Source: JACKJA01 sp050297015 (GTDB lineage: Bacteria; Pseudomonadota; Alphaproteobacteria; Micavibrionales; Micavibrionaceae). Taken from it: a stretch of DNA of 64,000 nucleotides. Under the pieces are notes generated by a model. That model searched no databases and was not told the DNA's origin. It saw nothing but the letters and a program-made list of their open reading frames with translations. Made by a program: the position numbers and the translations under genes. The stretch spans positions 1 through 64,000 of the forward strand of contig JBNKRZ010000013.1 in the NCBI GenBank assembly GCA_050297015.1, in the 5' to 3' direction. Positions 17,684 to 26,338 of this stretch are shown piece by piece (position 1 is the first letter of the stretch; every line of letters starts with the position of its first letter).

Positions 17684-18409
17684 ATGATGGAAGACAAAGG
17701 GATACGGCAACATAAAATGCAGCGTGGCAGTGCGTTGATTTATATCCTGATTGCGATTGCGCTTTTGGCGGCGCTAACGTTGTCTTTTATGGAACCTTCC
17801 AGTCAGCAAACGCAAAGCCAAAACAGTTTTAAAATTATTTCGGAAGTACAGTCTCAAACAGAATTTATCCGTTCCGCCATTCAGGGGTGCGTTTTGGGAT
17901 ATCCCGGCGGGGACAGCGGTGCGATTTCAGATGGAGCGCAGCTCAATAACCCTTATCCTATTATGCCTGATGATAGCTATTTTGATAACCAGTGTGGGGC
18001 CGGAGAATCTGCCGCGAATGACAATGTGTCGGGATTGCGCTGTCCGGGGAAACCGGGCGACGATCCATGCCATGATGACGTGTTTGGTGCGTCATCGGGG
18101 AAATTCCTGCCGCCAGCGCCGCCTTTGTTTAATGATTGGCGTTATTATGCCGGGACGGATGGCGTGTTCCTGTGGCTCTCGACCGACAAAACGGATGCTT
18201 ATATCCAGACGGCGTTAACCAAGCTCGACGGTGAATTTTCCGAATGTGAGGCCGATGTGATTGATGCATCGGGCGGCGCTGTGGATTTGGATAGTGCTTC
18301 AACCATTTCTTGCCCGGCGGGGAGCAGCTGTTTCCGGGTGTGGATGATTGCCAAAGCGACGGCGACTTATCAGGCCGGCGGGCCTGAAGATACGGCGGGT
18401 TGTCCGTAG
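17684..18409 (+). CDS. Prepilin-like protein 2
   Basis: A 241-residue protein with the same N-terminal design as the gene at 16836: a basic leader, Gly15, then SALIYILIAIALLAALTLSF. Position 5 of the mature form is Tyr, not Glu. The secreted domain has several cysteines (GCVLGYPGG, RCPGKPGDDPCHDD, SCPAGSSCF) that suggest disulfides. It lies after a terminator only 18 bases upstream, so it is either read through or has a promoter within that gap. The two prepilins differ beyond their N-termini. It ends convergently 20 bases before the hybrid kinase stop. Confidence 0.65.
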   Translation: MMEDKGIRQHKMQRGSALIYILIAIALLAALTLSFMEPSSQQTQSQNSFKIISEVQSQTEFIRSAIQGCVLGYPGGDSGAISDGAQLNNPYPIMPDDSYFDNQCGAGESAANDNVSGLRCPGKPGDDPCHDDVFGASSGKFLPPAPPLFNDWRYYAGTDGVFLWLSTDKTDAYIQTALTKLDGEFSECEADVIDASGGAVDLDSASTISCPAGSSCFRVWMIAKATATYQAGGPEDTAGCP

Positions 18410-18428
18410 AGACTTTAGGGGGCTAACC

Positions 18429-20381
18429 CTAGTCAGGCTGTAAGCCTTCCAGTGCGGCTTTAACGCGCTCGAATTCATCTTTAATGTCGCTGATTTGTTT
18501 GGCACTGGCGGTGTTTCCTGATGCCGTGTCTTGCAGGGTTGCGGCGAGGCTGCCCAGAATCATGCACCCGGCGGAGCGTGCACTACCCTTCAAGCTATGG
18601 GCGGCTTCGGTCAAAGCCGGGAAATCATCATGCGCGAAAGCTTTTTCCAGATTGGTAATGACAGAGGAAACCATACCGGGGAACATTTTGAGCATTTGTA
18701 CGGTGCTCTCGTCAAGCGCGCCCATTTGTTCCCGCACCGCGTTCAGGTCAATGGCCGGGTTTTTGTCGGTTGGTTTGATAACGTTGTTTGTTTTGCCTTG
18801 AGGCATCTCTGCTTCTTCGTTTTCCTTCATCAATCCCCAGCGGATCAGAAGACGGCGGAATTGCCCCAGTGAAACAGGTTTTAACAGGCATTCGTCAAAG
18901 CCATGACTTAAATAAACTTGCCGTTCGGCCATCTGCACATCCGCGGTCAAAACGATAACAGGAAGATTTTTATCGCTGTCTTTTTCAGCGGCCCGGATGG
19001 TCTCGACGACTTCGTATCCATCAATCTCCGGCATGTGCAGATCTGTGAAAACAATGCCGTATTTCCCGGTTTTCACGGCGTCCAGCGCCGCGCGGCCATT
19101 ATCAACAAAGTCGGCGTCGACCCCCAATTTATCAAGCTGGCGCTGCAAGACATCGCGGACGCTTTCTGTATCCTCGGCGATCAACAGGCGAGTCGGGCCG
19201 TCTATATTGATTTTGTGCGCCTTGGCGGCCGCATCCTGTACGGCTTTTCCCAATCCGGCGCGGCTGGCTGGTTTGGAAAGGTATGTGACCCCCAATGATT
19301 GCAGGGAGTGTTGCAGCCCCTTGTCATCGCGCACGGTGTACATGATGAGGCCCATAAAGGGGCGGTGCGTCATGATTTCCTTGATAAGGTCCAGTCCCAG
19401 ACCGTCGGGGAGGCCTTGGTCGATAATCCCCACATCGAACGGGCGACGTTTGATGAGTTCCAATCCTTCCCGGTAGGTCGGGCAGCTTTCAACTTTGGCA
19501 CCCATCGATTCTAGCGAGCGTACGATTTCCTTGGCCCCTTGCGGGTGATCCTCAACCGAGAGAACGGATATTCCCTCCAAAGAAGGAAGATCAACGGTTG
19601 TTGTATCGGTGCTGACTTCTTCTGTTGGTATCTCAAACCAAAAGGTCGACCCTTTGCCCTCAACACTGTCAACGCCGATCTTGCCACCCATAAGCTCGAC
19701 AAGCTTTTTACAGATGGAAAGCCCCAACCCCGTCCCGCCATATTTACGGGAGGTTGAATTATCAGCTTGTGTAAAGGGCTGGAACAGATTGCGGGCTGTT
19801 TCTTTTGGCATACCTATGCCGGTATCGCTGATCTCAAAACGCAGATTAATGCCGCTTTCCGGGGACGGTAATTGTTTACACTTGGTCGTGACGTGGATAA
19901 TGACGGAGCCTTTCTCCGTGAATTTTATGGCGTTGCCCATCAAATTCATCAAAATCTGGCGCAAGCGTTTGGGATCGCCGATAATCACGTAAGGGACTTT
20001 GCCCTCAATATCGCCGACGAGGTTCACATCCTTTTTACGGGTTTTGACGGCCAGCGCCTCTAAAATACCGCCGACCAGTGTGCGGACCGGAACTTCGAAC
20101 GTATCGAGTTCCATTTTGTGGGCATCCATTTTGGCAAAGTCGAGAATATCGTCGAGTATCTCCAAAAGGCCGCTAGCGGATTGCTTGGCCGTACTGACCA
20201 TGCTGCGGATGCTATTCGGATCGTCTTCTGTCTCGATTAATTCCAGTAAACCGTAGACGGATTGCATAGGCGTGCGGATCTCGTGGCTCATCGTGGCCAG
20301 AAAATTGGCTTTTTGTTCGGCGGCGGCGTCGGCTTGTTCGACCGCCTTTTGAAGCTCTTTGATTGTCGGCTTTTTGCTCAT
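18429..20381 (-). CDS. Soluble hybrid histidine kinase with two receivers and HPt
   Basis: A 650-residue phosphorelay protein with no membrane segment and no recognisable sensor domain. After a short coiled coil comes HisKA (His33 in MSHEIRTPMQ), HATPase with NAIKF, DTGIGM and GTGLGLSICKKLVELMGG, a first receiver (GIIDQGLPDG), a second receiver (IVFTDLHMPEIDGYE) and an HPt domain (AHSLKGSARSAG). I chose the ATG at 20381 (MSKKPTIKEL); a GTG 57 bases upstream is in frame but lacks a ribosome binding site. It must sense through a partner. It could feed the receiver-only protein at 8424, but nothing shows this. Confidence 0.9.
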   Translation of the reverse strand: MSKKPTIKELQKAVEQADAAAEQKANFLATMSHEIRTPMQSVYGLLELIETEDDPNSIRSMVSTAKQSASGLLEILDDILDFAKMDAHKMELDTFEVPVRTLVGGILEALAVKTRKKDVNLVGDIEGKVPYVIIGDPKRLRQILMNLMGNAIKFTEKGSVIIHVTTKCKQLPSPESGINLRFEISDTGIGMPKETARNLFQPFTQADNSTSRKYGGTGLGLSICKKLVELMGGKIGVDSVEGKGSTFWFEIPTEEVSTDTTTVDLPSLEGISVLSVEDHPQGAKEIVRSLESMGAKVESCPTYREGLELIKRRPFDVGIIDQGLPDGLGLDLIKEIMTHRPFMGLIMYTVRDDKGLQHSLQSLGVTYLSKPASRAGLGKAVQDAAAKAHKINIDGPTRLLIAEDTESVRDVLQRQLDKLGVDADFVDNGRAALDAVKTGKYGIVFTDLHMPEIDGYEVVETIRAAEKDSDKNLPVIVLTADVQMAERQVYLSHGFDECLLKPVSLGQFRRLLIRWGLMKENEEAEMPQGKTNNVIKPTDKNPAIDLNAVREQMGALDESTVQMLKMFPGMVSSVITNLEKAFAHDDFPALTEAAHSLKGSARSAGCMILGSLAATLQDTASGNTASAKQISDIKDEFERVKAALEGLQPD

Positions 20382-20484
20382 GGATAGAAATTTCCACTCA
20401 GGAAGGGCTTGCTTTTTATCAGCGTTACAGTTTATCACAAACCATGTGAGAGCAATACCCTAAGAGTATGAAGAGGTTACAAGA

Positions 20485-21495
20485 ATGGGCTATAAAGTGG
20501 CGGTGATGGGCGCGACGGGCAATGTCGGCCGGGAAATGATGAATATCGTGCATGAGCGGGGCTTCCCGGTGGATGAGATGATTCCGCTGGCCTCAAGCCG
20601 TTCGGTGGGGCGAGAGGTATCATTCGGTGATGATGACCTGAAAGTGCAAGACCTCGCGACATTTGATTTTAAGGGCATTGATCTGGTGCTTTCCTCTCCG
20701 GGTGCGAAGGTATCCGCAGAATATGCCCCGAAAGCGGCCAAGGCCGGGGCTGTGGTTATTGATAACACCAGCCATTTCCGCACGGACCCGGATATTCCGC
20801 TGGTCGTACCGGAAGTCAACCCTCAGGCGATTGCTGATTACAAGAACAAAGGCATTATCGCGAACCCGAATTGTTCGACGATCCAGATGGTCGTGGCGCT
20901 CAAACCTCTGCACGATTTGGCGAAAATCAAGCGCGTGGTTGTCTCGACTTATCAATCGGTATCGGGGGGTGGAAAATCCGCGATGGATGAGCTGTTTAAC
21001 CAGACACGCGGTATCTATGCCAACCAACATCCTGAGCCGGAAATCTTTGCCAAACAGATAGCCTTTAATGTTATCCCCCAGATTGATGTCTTTATGGACG
21101 ATCACATGACAAAGGAAGAGTGGAAGATGGTCGTGGAAACGAAGAAAATTCTCGATCCCGCCATCAAAGTGTGTGCGTCTTGCGCGCGCGTGCCGGTCTT
21201 CATCGGGCATGCCGAGTATGTGAATGTCGAATTTGAAAATGAGATCAGCGCCAAGGAGGCCAAAGCCGCGTTCCGTGATTTTGAAGGTATAACCCTGATC
21301 GACCTTGAAAGCGATATGGAATACGTCACGCAAGCCGAAATCGCCGGGGAGGACGATGTGTTTGTCTCCCGCTTGCGGGAAGACCCGACCGTTGATAGCG
21401 GTTTGAATTTCTGGTGTGTGGCGGATAACTTACGTAAAGGGGCGGCGCTTAACACTGTCCAAATTGCGGAAGTTTTGGTTAAAGATTATCTTTAG
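20485..21495 (+). CDS. asd: Aspartate-semialdehyde dehydrogenase
   Basis: A 336-residue enzyme that reduces aspartyl phosphate to aspartate semialdehyde on the way to lysine, threonine, methionine and diaminopimelate. The NADP motif GATGNVGREMM, the catalytic Cys130 in NPNCSTIQ, the loop YQSVSGGGKSAMDEL and the substrate motif RVPVFIGHAE are present. It has a strong terminator shared with dotF on the opposite strand. It is divergent from the hybrid kinase. No lysine riboswitch is seen in the short leader. Confidence 0.97.
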   Translation: MGYKVAVMGATGNVGREMMNIVHERGFPVDEMIPLASSRSVGREVSFGDDDLKVQDLATFDFKGIDLVLSSPGAKVSAEYAPKAAKAGAVVIDNTSHFRTDPDIPLVVPEVNPQAIADYKNKGIIANPNCSTIQMVVALKPLHDLAKIKRVVVSTYQSVSGGGKSAMDELFNQTRGIYANQHPEPEIFAKQIAFNVIPQIDVFMDDHMTKEEWKMVVETKKILDPAIKVCASCARVPVFIGHAEYVNVEFENEISAKEAKAAFRDFEGITLIDLESDMEYVTQAEIAGEDDVFVSRLREDPTVDSGLNFWCVADNLRKGAALNTVQIAEVLVKDYL

Positions 21496-21518
21496 TTTTC
21501 TTTCAGATCATAAGTAAA

Positions 21519-21545
21519 AAAAAGCGGCCTGATCAGCCGCTTTTT
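21519..21545. terminator. Bidirectional terminator between asd and dotF
   Basis: AAAAAGCGGC (21519-21528) pairs with GCCGCTTTTT (21536-21545) around a 7-base loop. The A-run on one side and T-run on the other make it work for asd on the plus strand and for the secretion operon on the minus strand. Confidence 0.9.
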
Positions 21546-21570
21546 CTATATGAGATATAAAGAGGGAAGG

Positions 21571-22827
21571 TTAAGGCGTAATTTTACCTTGTGTTCCCTG
21601 AACAACCCATGTGCCTGAGGCGTTACCGATATCCGTGATTTCTCCAATGCCGGGCAGGGTATCGCCGACTTTAACGCGCACCATGTCGCTGGAACCTTTC
21701 TGAGCGACATAGGCTTCACCCGGTTGAACAGAGCGCAATGTCCAGGATACCGTGACGGGAGAAACCGCCGGGGTCGGGGCAGAGGCTTTTATCTGTGCTT
21801 CTGGTTTAGCTGTTACGCGGGGCGTTGTAACTTTTTCCGCTTTAGGTGTTTCTTCTCGCACAGGCTTGGCGGCGGCTACTTTGGCAAGTTTCGCAGCTTG
21901 CTCTTTTTGCGCTTTATCGAGATTGTCGAAACGGGTTTCAAGCGTTTTCATGAAAGAGCGTATGGCCGTCAGGTCTTCGGAAGAGGTTGAATTTCCGGGC
22001 GCATTTTTTTGACGGGCAAGCGTGTCTATACGATTTTCCATGCTGTCGAGGCGATCTATAAGCGTAGAAAGTTTGTTTTGCAGATCGTCCATAGCCGTGT
22101 TGTTTATGGTTGCCGGTTGTACGGTTACAGGTGCCGTAGGGGCTTTTTGAGCAGGCTTGTTCATTACCGGCGTTTGCGGTGGCTGAACAGCAGCAGGGGC
22201 CTCGGCGGTCGCTGTTTCAACGGGCGCCGCAGGAGGTGGCATAGGTGTCAGCGGTTCCTTTGAAAAGGCTTCATCTTGTGTCATTTGCGCCGGCATAGGA
22301 GGAAACGTTTCTTCCTCTTCAAACTCAACATATTCGGTGGTGTCTTTTGTTTTATTTTGCGCTTGTAAGGCGGCCAAAGCATCAGGAGAATTCAGAAAAC
22401 CAGATTCCATCGCCGGTGCAGGAGGAGCGGCTTGCTGTTCTTGGCGCGTAGGCTCTTGAGCCGTTTTTTGCGGCAGTGCTGTTTGTGGTCGTGCGGCTTG
22501 TTGCATTTGTCCGGGATTCGGTGCAGGGGGATTATCTCCGCCGCCCATAAGGAATAAAAGGACGATAACACCAACAACGGCACAGCCGGCAATGACGATA
22601 ACGTTTGAAATAGATTTTTTCTTTGCAGCTGGCGCGTTTTCTTCGCTTTCTCCGCTTTCGTCCCATTCGTCATCATCGGAAAAATCATCAGATTCATCGA
22701 AAGAGGTGTCGTCAAAATCGGAATCATCGAATTCATCAGATTCCATATCAGCATCATCTAGAAAATCATCGTCTTGCAGTTCATTTTCTTCAAACTGATC
22801 TTCGGCTTTTTGTCCATCGGTCGTCAT
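21571..22827 (-). CDS. dotF: Type IVB secretion protein DotF/IcmG-like (TraP)
   Basis: A 418-residue bitopic inner-membrane protein. Residues 1-64 are a very acidic cytoplasmic tail rich in Asp and Glu. One membrane helix is at 73-94. A Pro/Gln/Ala-rich linker and a coiled coil (about 245-335) follow. The last 60 residues form a GspC/PilP-like domain (WTLRSVQPGEAYV, VRVKVGDTLPGIGEI, GTWVVQGTQGKI), the part shared with Legionella IcmG and R64 TraP. In Legionella, DotF belongs to the core complex with DotG. It is the last gene of the minus-strand block dotI-H-G-F, 132 bases after dotG. Confidence 0.78.
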   Translation of the reverse strand: MTTDGQKAEDQFEENELQDDDFLDDADMESDEFDDSDFDDTSFDESDDFSDDDEWDESGESEENAPAAKKKSISNVIVIAGCAVVGVIVLLFLMGGGDNPPAPNPGQMQQAARPQTALPQKTAQEPTRQEQQAAPPAPAMESGFLNSPDALAALQAQNKTKDTTEYVEFEEEETFPPMPAQMTQDEAFSKEPLTPMPPPAAPVETATAEAPAAVQPPQTPVMNKPAQKAPTAPVTVQPATINNTAMDDLQNKLSTLIDRLDSMENRIDTLARQKNAPGNSTSSEDLTAIRSFMKTLETRFDNLDKAQKEQAAKLAKVAAAKPVREETPKAEKVTTPRVTAKPEAQIKASAPTPAVSPVTVSWTLRSVQPGEAYVAQKGSSDMVRVKVGDTLPGIGEITDIGNASGTWVVQGTQGKITP

Positions 22828-22959
22828 AACTTCTATCCTTTAGTCAGGTTATAATGGTGACGTTTTTGAAATATATTCGTTTCTACTTACTTCTGTAAAT
22901 CGTTACTCATGTAGAGTTTCTTATGCCTCGTGCAAAAATAATCAAACGACGATAGGGGG

Positions 22960-24297
22960 CTATTCTTCTTTTAATACAGGTTGAAGGAATAATACGCCCA
23001 TCGGTGTTCCCGCTTTTATGATAATAAGAGGTTCAATGTCTTCATTTTCCTCGTTTATAATATCAATGACGGCTCCGGATGCTTCTTCAAAACCGGCGAA
23101 GAGTTCTTCTCGTGGGTTGAGATCTTCGGTTGATTCGGTGGCTGTTTCTCCGGATACGGTAACGGTTGTGCTTCCTGCTTCCGCGATGGCCGATGTCATG
23201 CCTTCAAGGAAAGCGGCTGCGGCGGGAATAAACACACGGCGGAAGTAACGATGGTCAACATCGGTTGCCATGCCAACATTGCTTGTTTCGGGGTCCAGGG
23301 CAATGGCATCAATGCTTTGTGAGATGCCATCAATTATAATACCTTCGAAAGAGACAACCAAGACTTCTTCTTCTACGGAAAAGCTACCAATCAGGCGGCT
23401 ACCGGCAAGCGGTCCGCTAACGAGTTGTGCCAAAACGGGCCCTTCGGCATCCGAATTTGCTTCAATTAGCAGCTGAGCATATTCAATTTCCCCTGCGGGA
23501 ATAATAATTTCTTGTGCGTCTTTATCTGTATCGCTTGCTGTTGCCGTTGTTCCGGATGCCGATGAAGAAGAGGTTGCGGAGTCGCTTCCATCCTCCTCCA
23601 GAAAATCAGGAGAGGTGACCGTTAAATAGCGGGCTTCTAAAGGGGCTTGTCCTTCGAGAACGGTTTGCATTTGCGCGCCCATAGCATCGGCAAGCGCTTC
23701 TATAGCTTCGGTGTTGGCCCCCTTTGTTTCTTGTGACGTGCGCAACTTTTCCGCGGCAGCGTTACGCTGGGCTTCTTCGTCTTCTAATTGCTTTCTTTGT
23801 TCTAGTTCCTGACGTTGACGCTCGTCTTGAATGCGTCGCCAGCGTTCAAGAGGGTCTTCCTGTTTTTGTTTTTCTTCGATGTCGGGAACCGTGTCAACGG
23901 CCACTGCGAGGGGAACGGGAATAGCGCTCGTTCCTGTTGCCATGGCCTCTTCGAAACGTTTTTGGTTTTGTTCTTCTACGGCTTCACGATAGGCTTCACT
24001 AACTTCTTCCGTTCCCGGTGGTGCAGATACGTCAGACCCCGCTCTCATGACTGAGGTGTTTTCTATTACCGGCTGATTATCGCCTCCAAACAGGACTACA
24101 GCGGCAACGATAACAAGCAAGACAGCCCCGATAGCGCCGAGTTTAACCATCGGGTTTTCATTCCACATCTCTTTGAAAGAGGAGCCGGTCTCAAACTCTT
24201 CAAAATCATCGAAATCCCCATTAGCATCGTCGTGATCGAAGTCACTATGATCCAAGGAATCATCATTATTCAGGTCATCGTTCAGATCATCATTCAT
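22960..24297 (-). CDS. dotG: Type IVB secretion core protein DotG/IcmE (TraO, VirB10-like)
   Basis: A 445-residue trans-envelope channel protein. An acidic cytoplasmic tail (1-40) precedes one membrane helix (51-71) and a long charged helix (155-205; repeated ERWRR, QRQELEQRKQ). The C-terminal VirB10-like domain (about 265-445) has LVSGPLAGSRLIGSF, LVVSFEGIIIDG, IDAIALDPET and DVDHRYFRRVFIPAAAAFL. Legionella DotG is more than twice as long because of a repeat region missing here. The start overlaps the end of dotH by 8 bases. Confidence 0.93.
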   Translation of the reverse strand: MNDDLNDDLNNDDSLDHSDFDHDDANGDFDDFEEFETGSSFKEMWNENPMVKLGAIGAVLLVIVAAVVLFGGDNQPVIENTSVMRAGSDVSAPPGTEEVSEAYREAVEEQNQKRFEEAMATGTSAIPVPLAVAVDTVPDIEEKQKQEDPLERWRRIQDERQRQELEQRKQLEDEEAQRNAAAEKLRTSQETKGANTEAIEALADAMGAQMQTVLEGQAPLEARYLTVTSPDFLEEDGSDSATSSSSASGTTATASDTDKDAQEIIIPAGEIEYAQLLIEANSDAEGPVLAQLVSGPLAGSRLIGSFSVEEEVLVVSFEGIIIDGISQSIDAIALDPETSNVGMATDVDHRYFRRVFIPAAAAFLEGMTSAIAEAGSTTVTVSGETATESTEDLNPREELFAGFEEASGAVIDIINEENEDIEPLIIIKAGTPMGVLFLQPVLKEE

Positions 24298-25327
24298 CAG
24301 AGCTGTTTCCTTCTTCTAGTATAGCCCGTATAATACGCCCGTTATCGGAAAGTAGAATAACAGGGGCGTTAGATAAGGCGTAGACATGCATGCCATCGGC
24401 TGATGAAACGGAACTATCCCAACCTGGTGACAGGAGTGTCAGCGGGGTTCTTACGTAAGTTTTCCCCGCGTAACTGTAGGCGCTTGTTCGCCCGTTTATA
24501 CCCGATATAGAGAGCTTTTCCGCATCAGTAGGAGGGACACCGTCTAAAATCATATTAAGGAGCGAGCTTCCAGCTTTTATACTGATTCCGCCCTCGATTA
24601 ACGGCGCAGAAGCCATGGGGCCGTATTCGGGGATCCGGGCATCAAAACGGTATTGTACGGTATCACGCCCTGTCTCTAGTGTGAAAATAACCGGTGTATC
24701 TAAGTCAAGAAGGCGCATGGACATGTTGCCGTGTGCAAAGTTAGAAAACGGTATTATGCGAATGATGTTACCGCCTTCTTCCGGATTTGTTATCTCAAAA
24801 TTACCAGCCCAGCTCATATCCTGTATCGGCCAGGGCGAGCCTGTCACGTCCATTATGCTTACTGTTGTGACGTGATTCGGAGCCATCTTGATAACAGGAG
24901 GGGTCGACCCCGGATCAAGCGAAACGGTTTCAACCTTAATTTCGGGGTGGGGGTACGGATAAATCGGCACTTCCACGGCTTCCTGAACTTTATCGTATTG
25001 CTTTAGGACCTCACGGATCTCATCCGGTTCCAAAGGAAGAAGTCCTGTAACAGCCGCGTCGAAAGCCTGTTCTCGAATTTTTTTTCGTGTATTTTCTTGG
25101 GTGACGACGGCACTCTCCGGCGCCTGAGGAAGCCCGGATGTCGTTACCTGCATTTCTGGTGAACGGGGAGATACGTTTTTTGATACAGGCAATGCTGTAT
25201 CTTTTAAACTAGGAGGGGCCCCTATTGTTGCACGAGAGAAACTGTCTTGTGCGAATGCATCGCTTAAGGGAAGGCCTAGAAAAGCAAAAGCCATCAGGGC
25301 AAATATTCCGGACTTTCGTGTTGTCAT
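24290..25327 (-). CDS. dotH: Type IVB secretion outer-membrane complex protein DotH/IcmK (TraN)
   Basis: A 345-residue exported protein, near the size of Legionella DotH. The signal peptide ends at DAFA|QD (residue 26). The middle has PIYPYPHPEIKVETVSLDPG, VIKMAPNHVTTVSIMDVTG and GSPWPIQDMSW, and a later beta-rich part ends with NAPVILLSDNGRII, all typical of the DotH/TraN family. With DotC and DotD it forms the ring in the outer membrane. It is 25 bases after dotI and overlaps dotG, so the block is one operon. Confidence 0.93.
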   Translation of the reverse strand: MTTRKSGIFALMAFAFLGLPLSDAFAQDSFSRATIGAPPSLKDTALPVSKNVSPRSPEMQVTTSGLPQAPESAVVTQENTRKKIREQAFDAAVTGLLPLEPDEIREVLKQYDKVQEAVEVPIYPYPHPEIKVETVSLDPGSTPPVIKMAPNHVTTVSIMDVTGSPWPIQDMSWAGNFEITNPEEGGNIIRIIPFSNFAHGNMSMRLLDLDTPVIFTLETGRDTVQYRFDARIPEYGPMASAPLIEGGISIKAGSSLLNMILDGVPPTDAEKLSISGINGRTSAYSYAGKTYVRTPLTLLSPGWDSSVSSADGMHVYALSNAPVILLSDNGRIIRAILEEGNSSDE

Positions 25328-25352
25328 GTGTTTAAGTCTCCTTGCTTATCCC

Positions 25353-26105
25353 TTAGCCGGGGGCGGCCAACCACTGTTCAATACCAATGCCGCTGGGGCT
25401 TTCCAGACGAGGGACGCGCACAACAATCATTTGGACCATTAAATTATCAGAGTTCATTTTGGGGCCGGATTGGTATGTCACAATCATGGGGACTTGAACA
25501 ACCCATTGGTAACGTCCCAGAACCAAGCCTTCTGACTGGATGACAGGTGCTCCACGTGGAGCCGCAGTTACGATTTGTTGATTCGCTTCGACTCGTTCCA
25601 TCATGCGGGAAGATTGCAGGGCTGTTGTAAAGCTGTCCCAGCCCCGCTGTGTAAAGTTTCGGGATGATTCCTGTAAGCGCCGGCGGTAGTCGTTAAAGTT
25701 AAATGTCATGACTTCCGTTGCAGCTTGCGCAACCCACGACATAAGCGCCGGGGAACTTAAGTTTGGTTGAGAAAGGGGGACCATAGGGATCAGACGCCCA
25801 TCTTCTGTCGTTGCAAAATAACGGTTTTCCGGTTTTTTTCCGTTCACGATAAAGAACATTATTCCGATAAGGGCTAGAACGGCGACTCCTTCAAGCAGAA
25901 CAAGTTTTAAAAGTGAGCGGTATCCGTCACGGTAAAATTCGTTCCGGATCAAGACTGTACCCAAACCCTTTGTCATATCAGAGGAGTTCCCCTCTTCTGT
26001 TTCAGCCTCTTTTTGGGGTGGCCGTGCTGCTTTCTTGGCATCCCTGATCCCAGATTTGGGCTTTGGCTGAGGGGGGGCTGTTCTCTTTTTTTGCTCTTCG
26101 GTCAT
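25353..26105 (-). CDS. dotI: Type IVB secretion inner-membrane protein DotI/IcmL (TraM)
   Basis: A 250-residue bitopic protein. A Pro/Lys-rich cytoplasmic N-terminus of about 45 residues (longer than in Legionella IcmL) leads to VLIRNEFYRDGYRSLLKL, the family signature before the membrane helix (66-88). The periplasmic domain has YFATTEDGRLIPMVPLSQPN, FNFNDYRRRLQESSRNFT and a C-terminal beta region. I start it at 26105 (MTEEQKK), since upstream codons do not look coding. It is the first gene of its operon and is divergent from the paralogue array. Confidence 0.92.
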   Translation of the reverse strand: MTEEQKKRTAPPQPKPKSGIRDAKKAARPPQKEAETEEGNSSDMTKGLGTVLIRNEFYRDGYRSLLKLVLLEGVAVLALIGIMFFIVNGKKPENRYFATTEDGRLIPMVPLSQPNLSSPALMSWVAQAATEVMTFNFNDYRRRLQESSRNFTQRGWDSFTTALQSSRMMERVEANQQIVTAAPRGAPVIQSEGLVLGRYQWVVQVPMIVTYQSGPKMNSDNLMVQMIVVRVPRLESPSGIGIEQWLAAPG

Positions 26106-26205
26106 AATCTGTAGGGTCAGTTGAATTGATAAACAACGAATCTCTTTATTATGTACCAGAAAAAACCGTTCCCCTCCAAGAGCTAAAAGATAACATATCC
26201 GCAAC

Positions 26206-26320
26206 TATCCCTGAAAAAAATGCAATGATGGGAAAAAACAGCTGGAGCCCTTTCAGGGATATGGTAGTTTTTGTGCATTGTGATGTTAGAATATGTTAGA
26301 ATATAAAAAGTGTATGTTAG
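26206..26320. promoter_or_regulatory. Divergent control region with phased direct repeats and an inverted repeat
   Basis: Between dotI and the first array gene there is an 11-bp perfect inverted repeat, TATCCCTGAAA (26206-26216) with TTTCAGGGATA (26251-26261). Three copies of ATGTTAG follow at 26283, 26293 and 26314, that is 10 and 21 bases apart, one and two helical turns. The spacing puts them on one DNA face, as in an activator or repressor array. They end 19 bases before the GTG of the first array gene. Confidence 0.5.
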
Positions 26321-26338
26321 CAAGAGTGTTGGGAGAGC

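Noticed and set aside
20439..20484. A lysine riboswitch before asd
   Set aside because: The leader is too short and shows none of the conserved stems.
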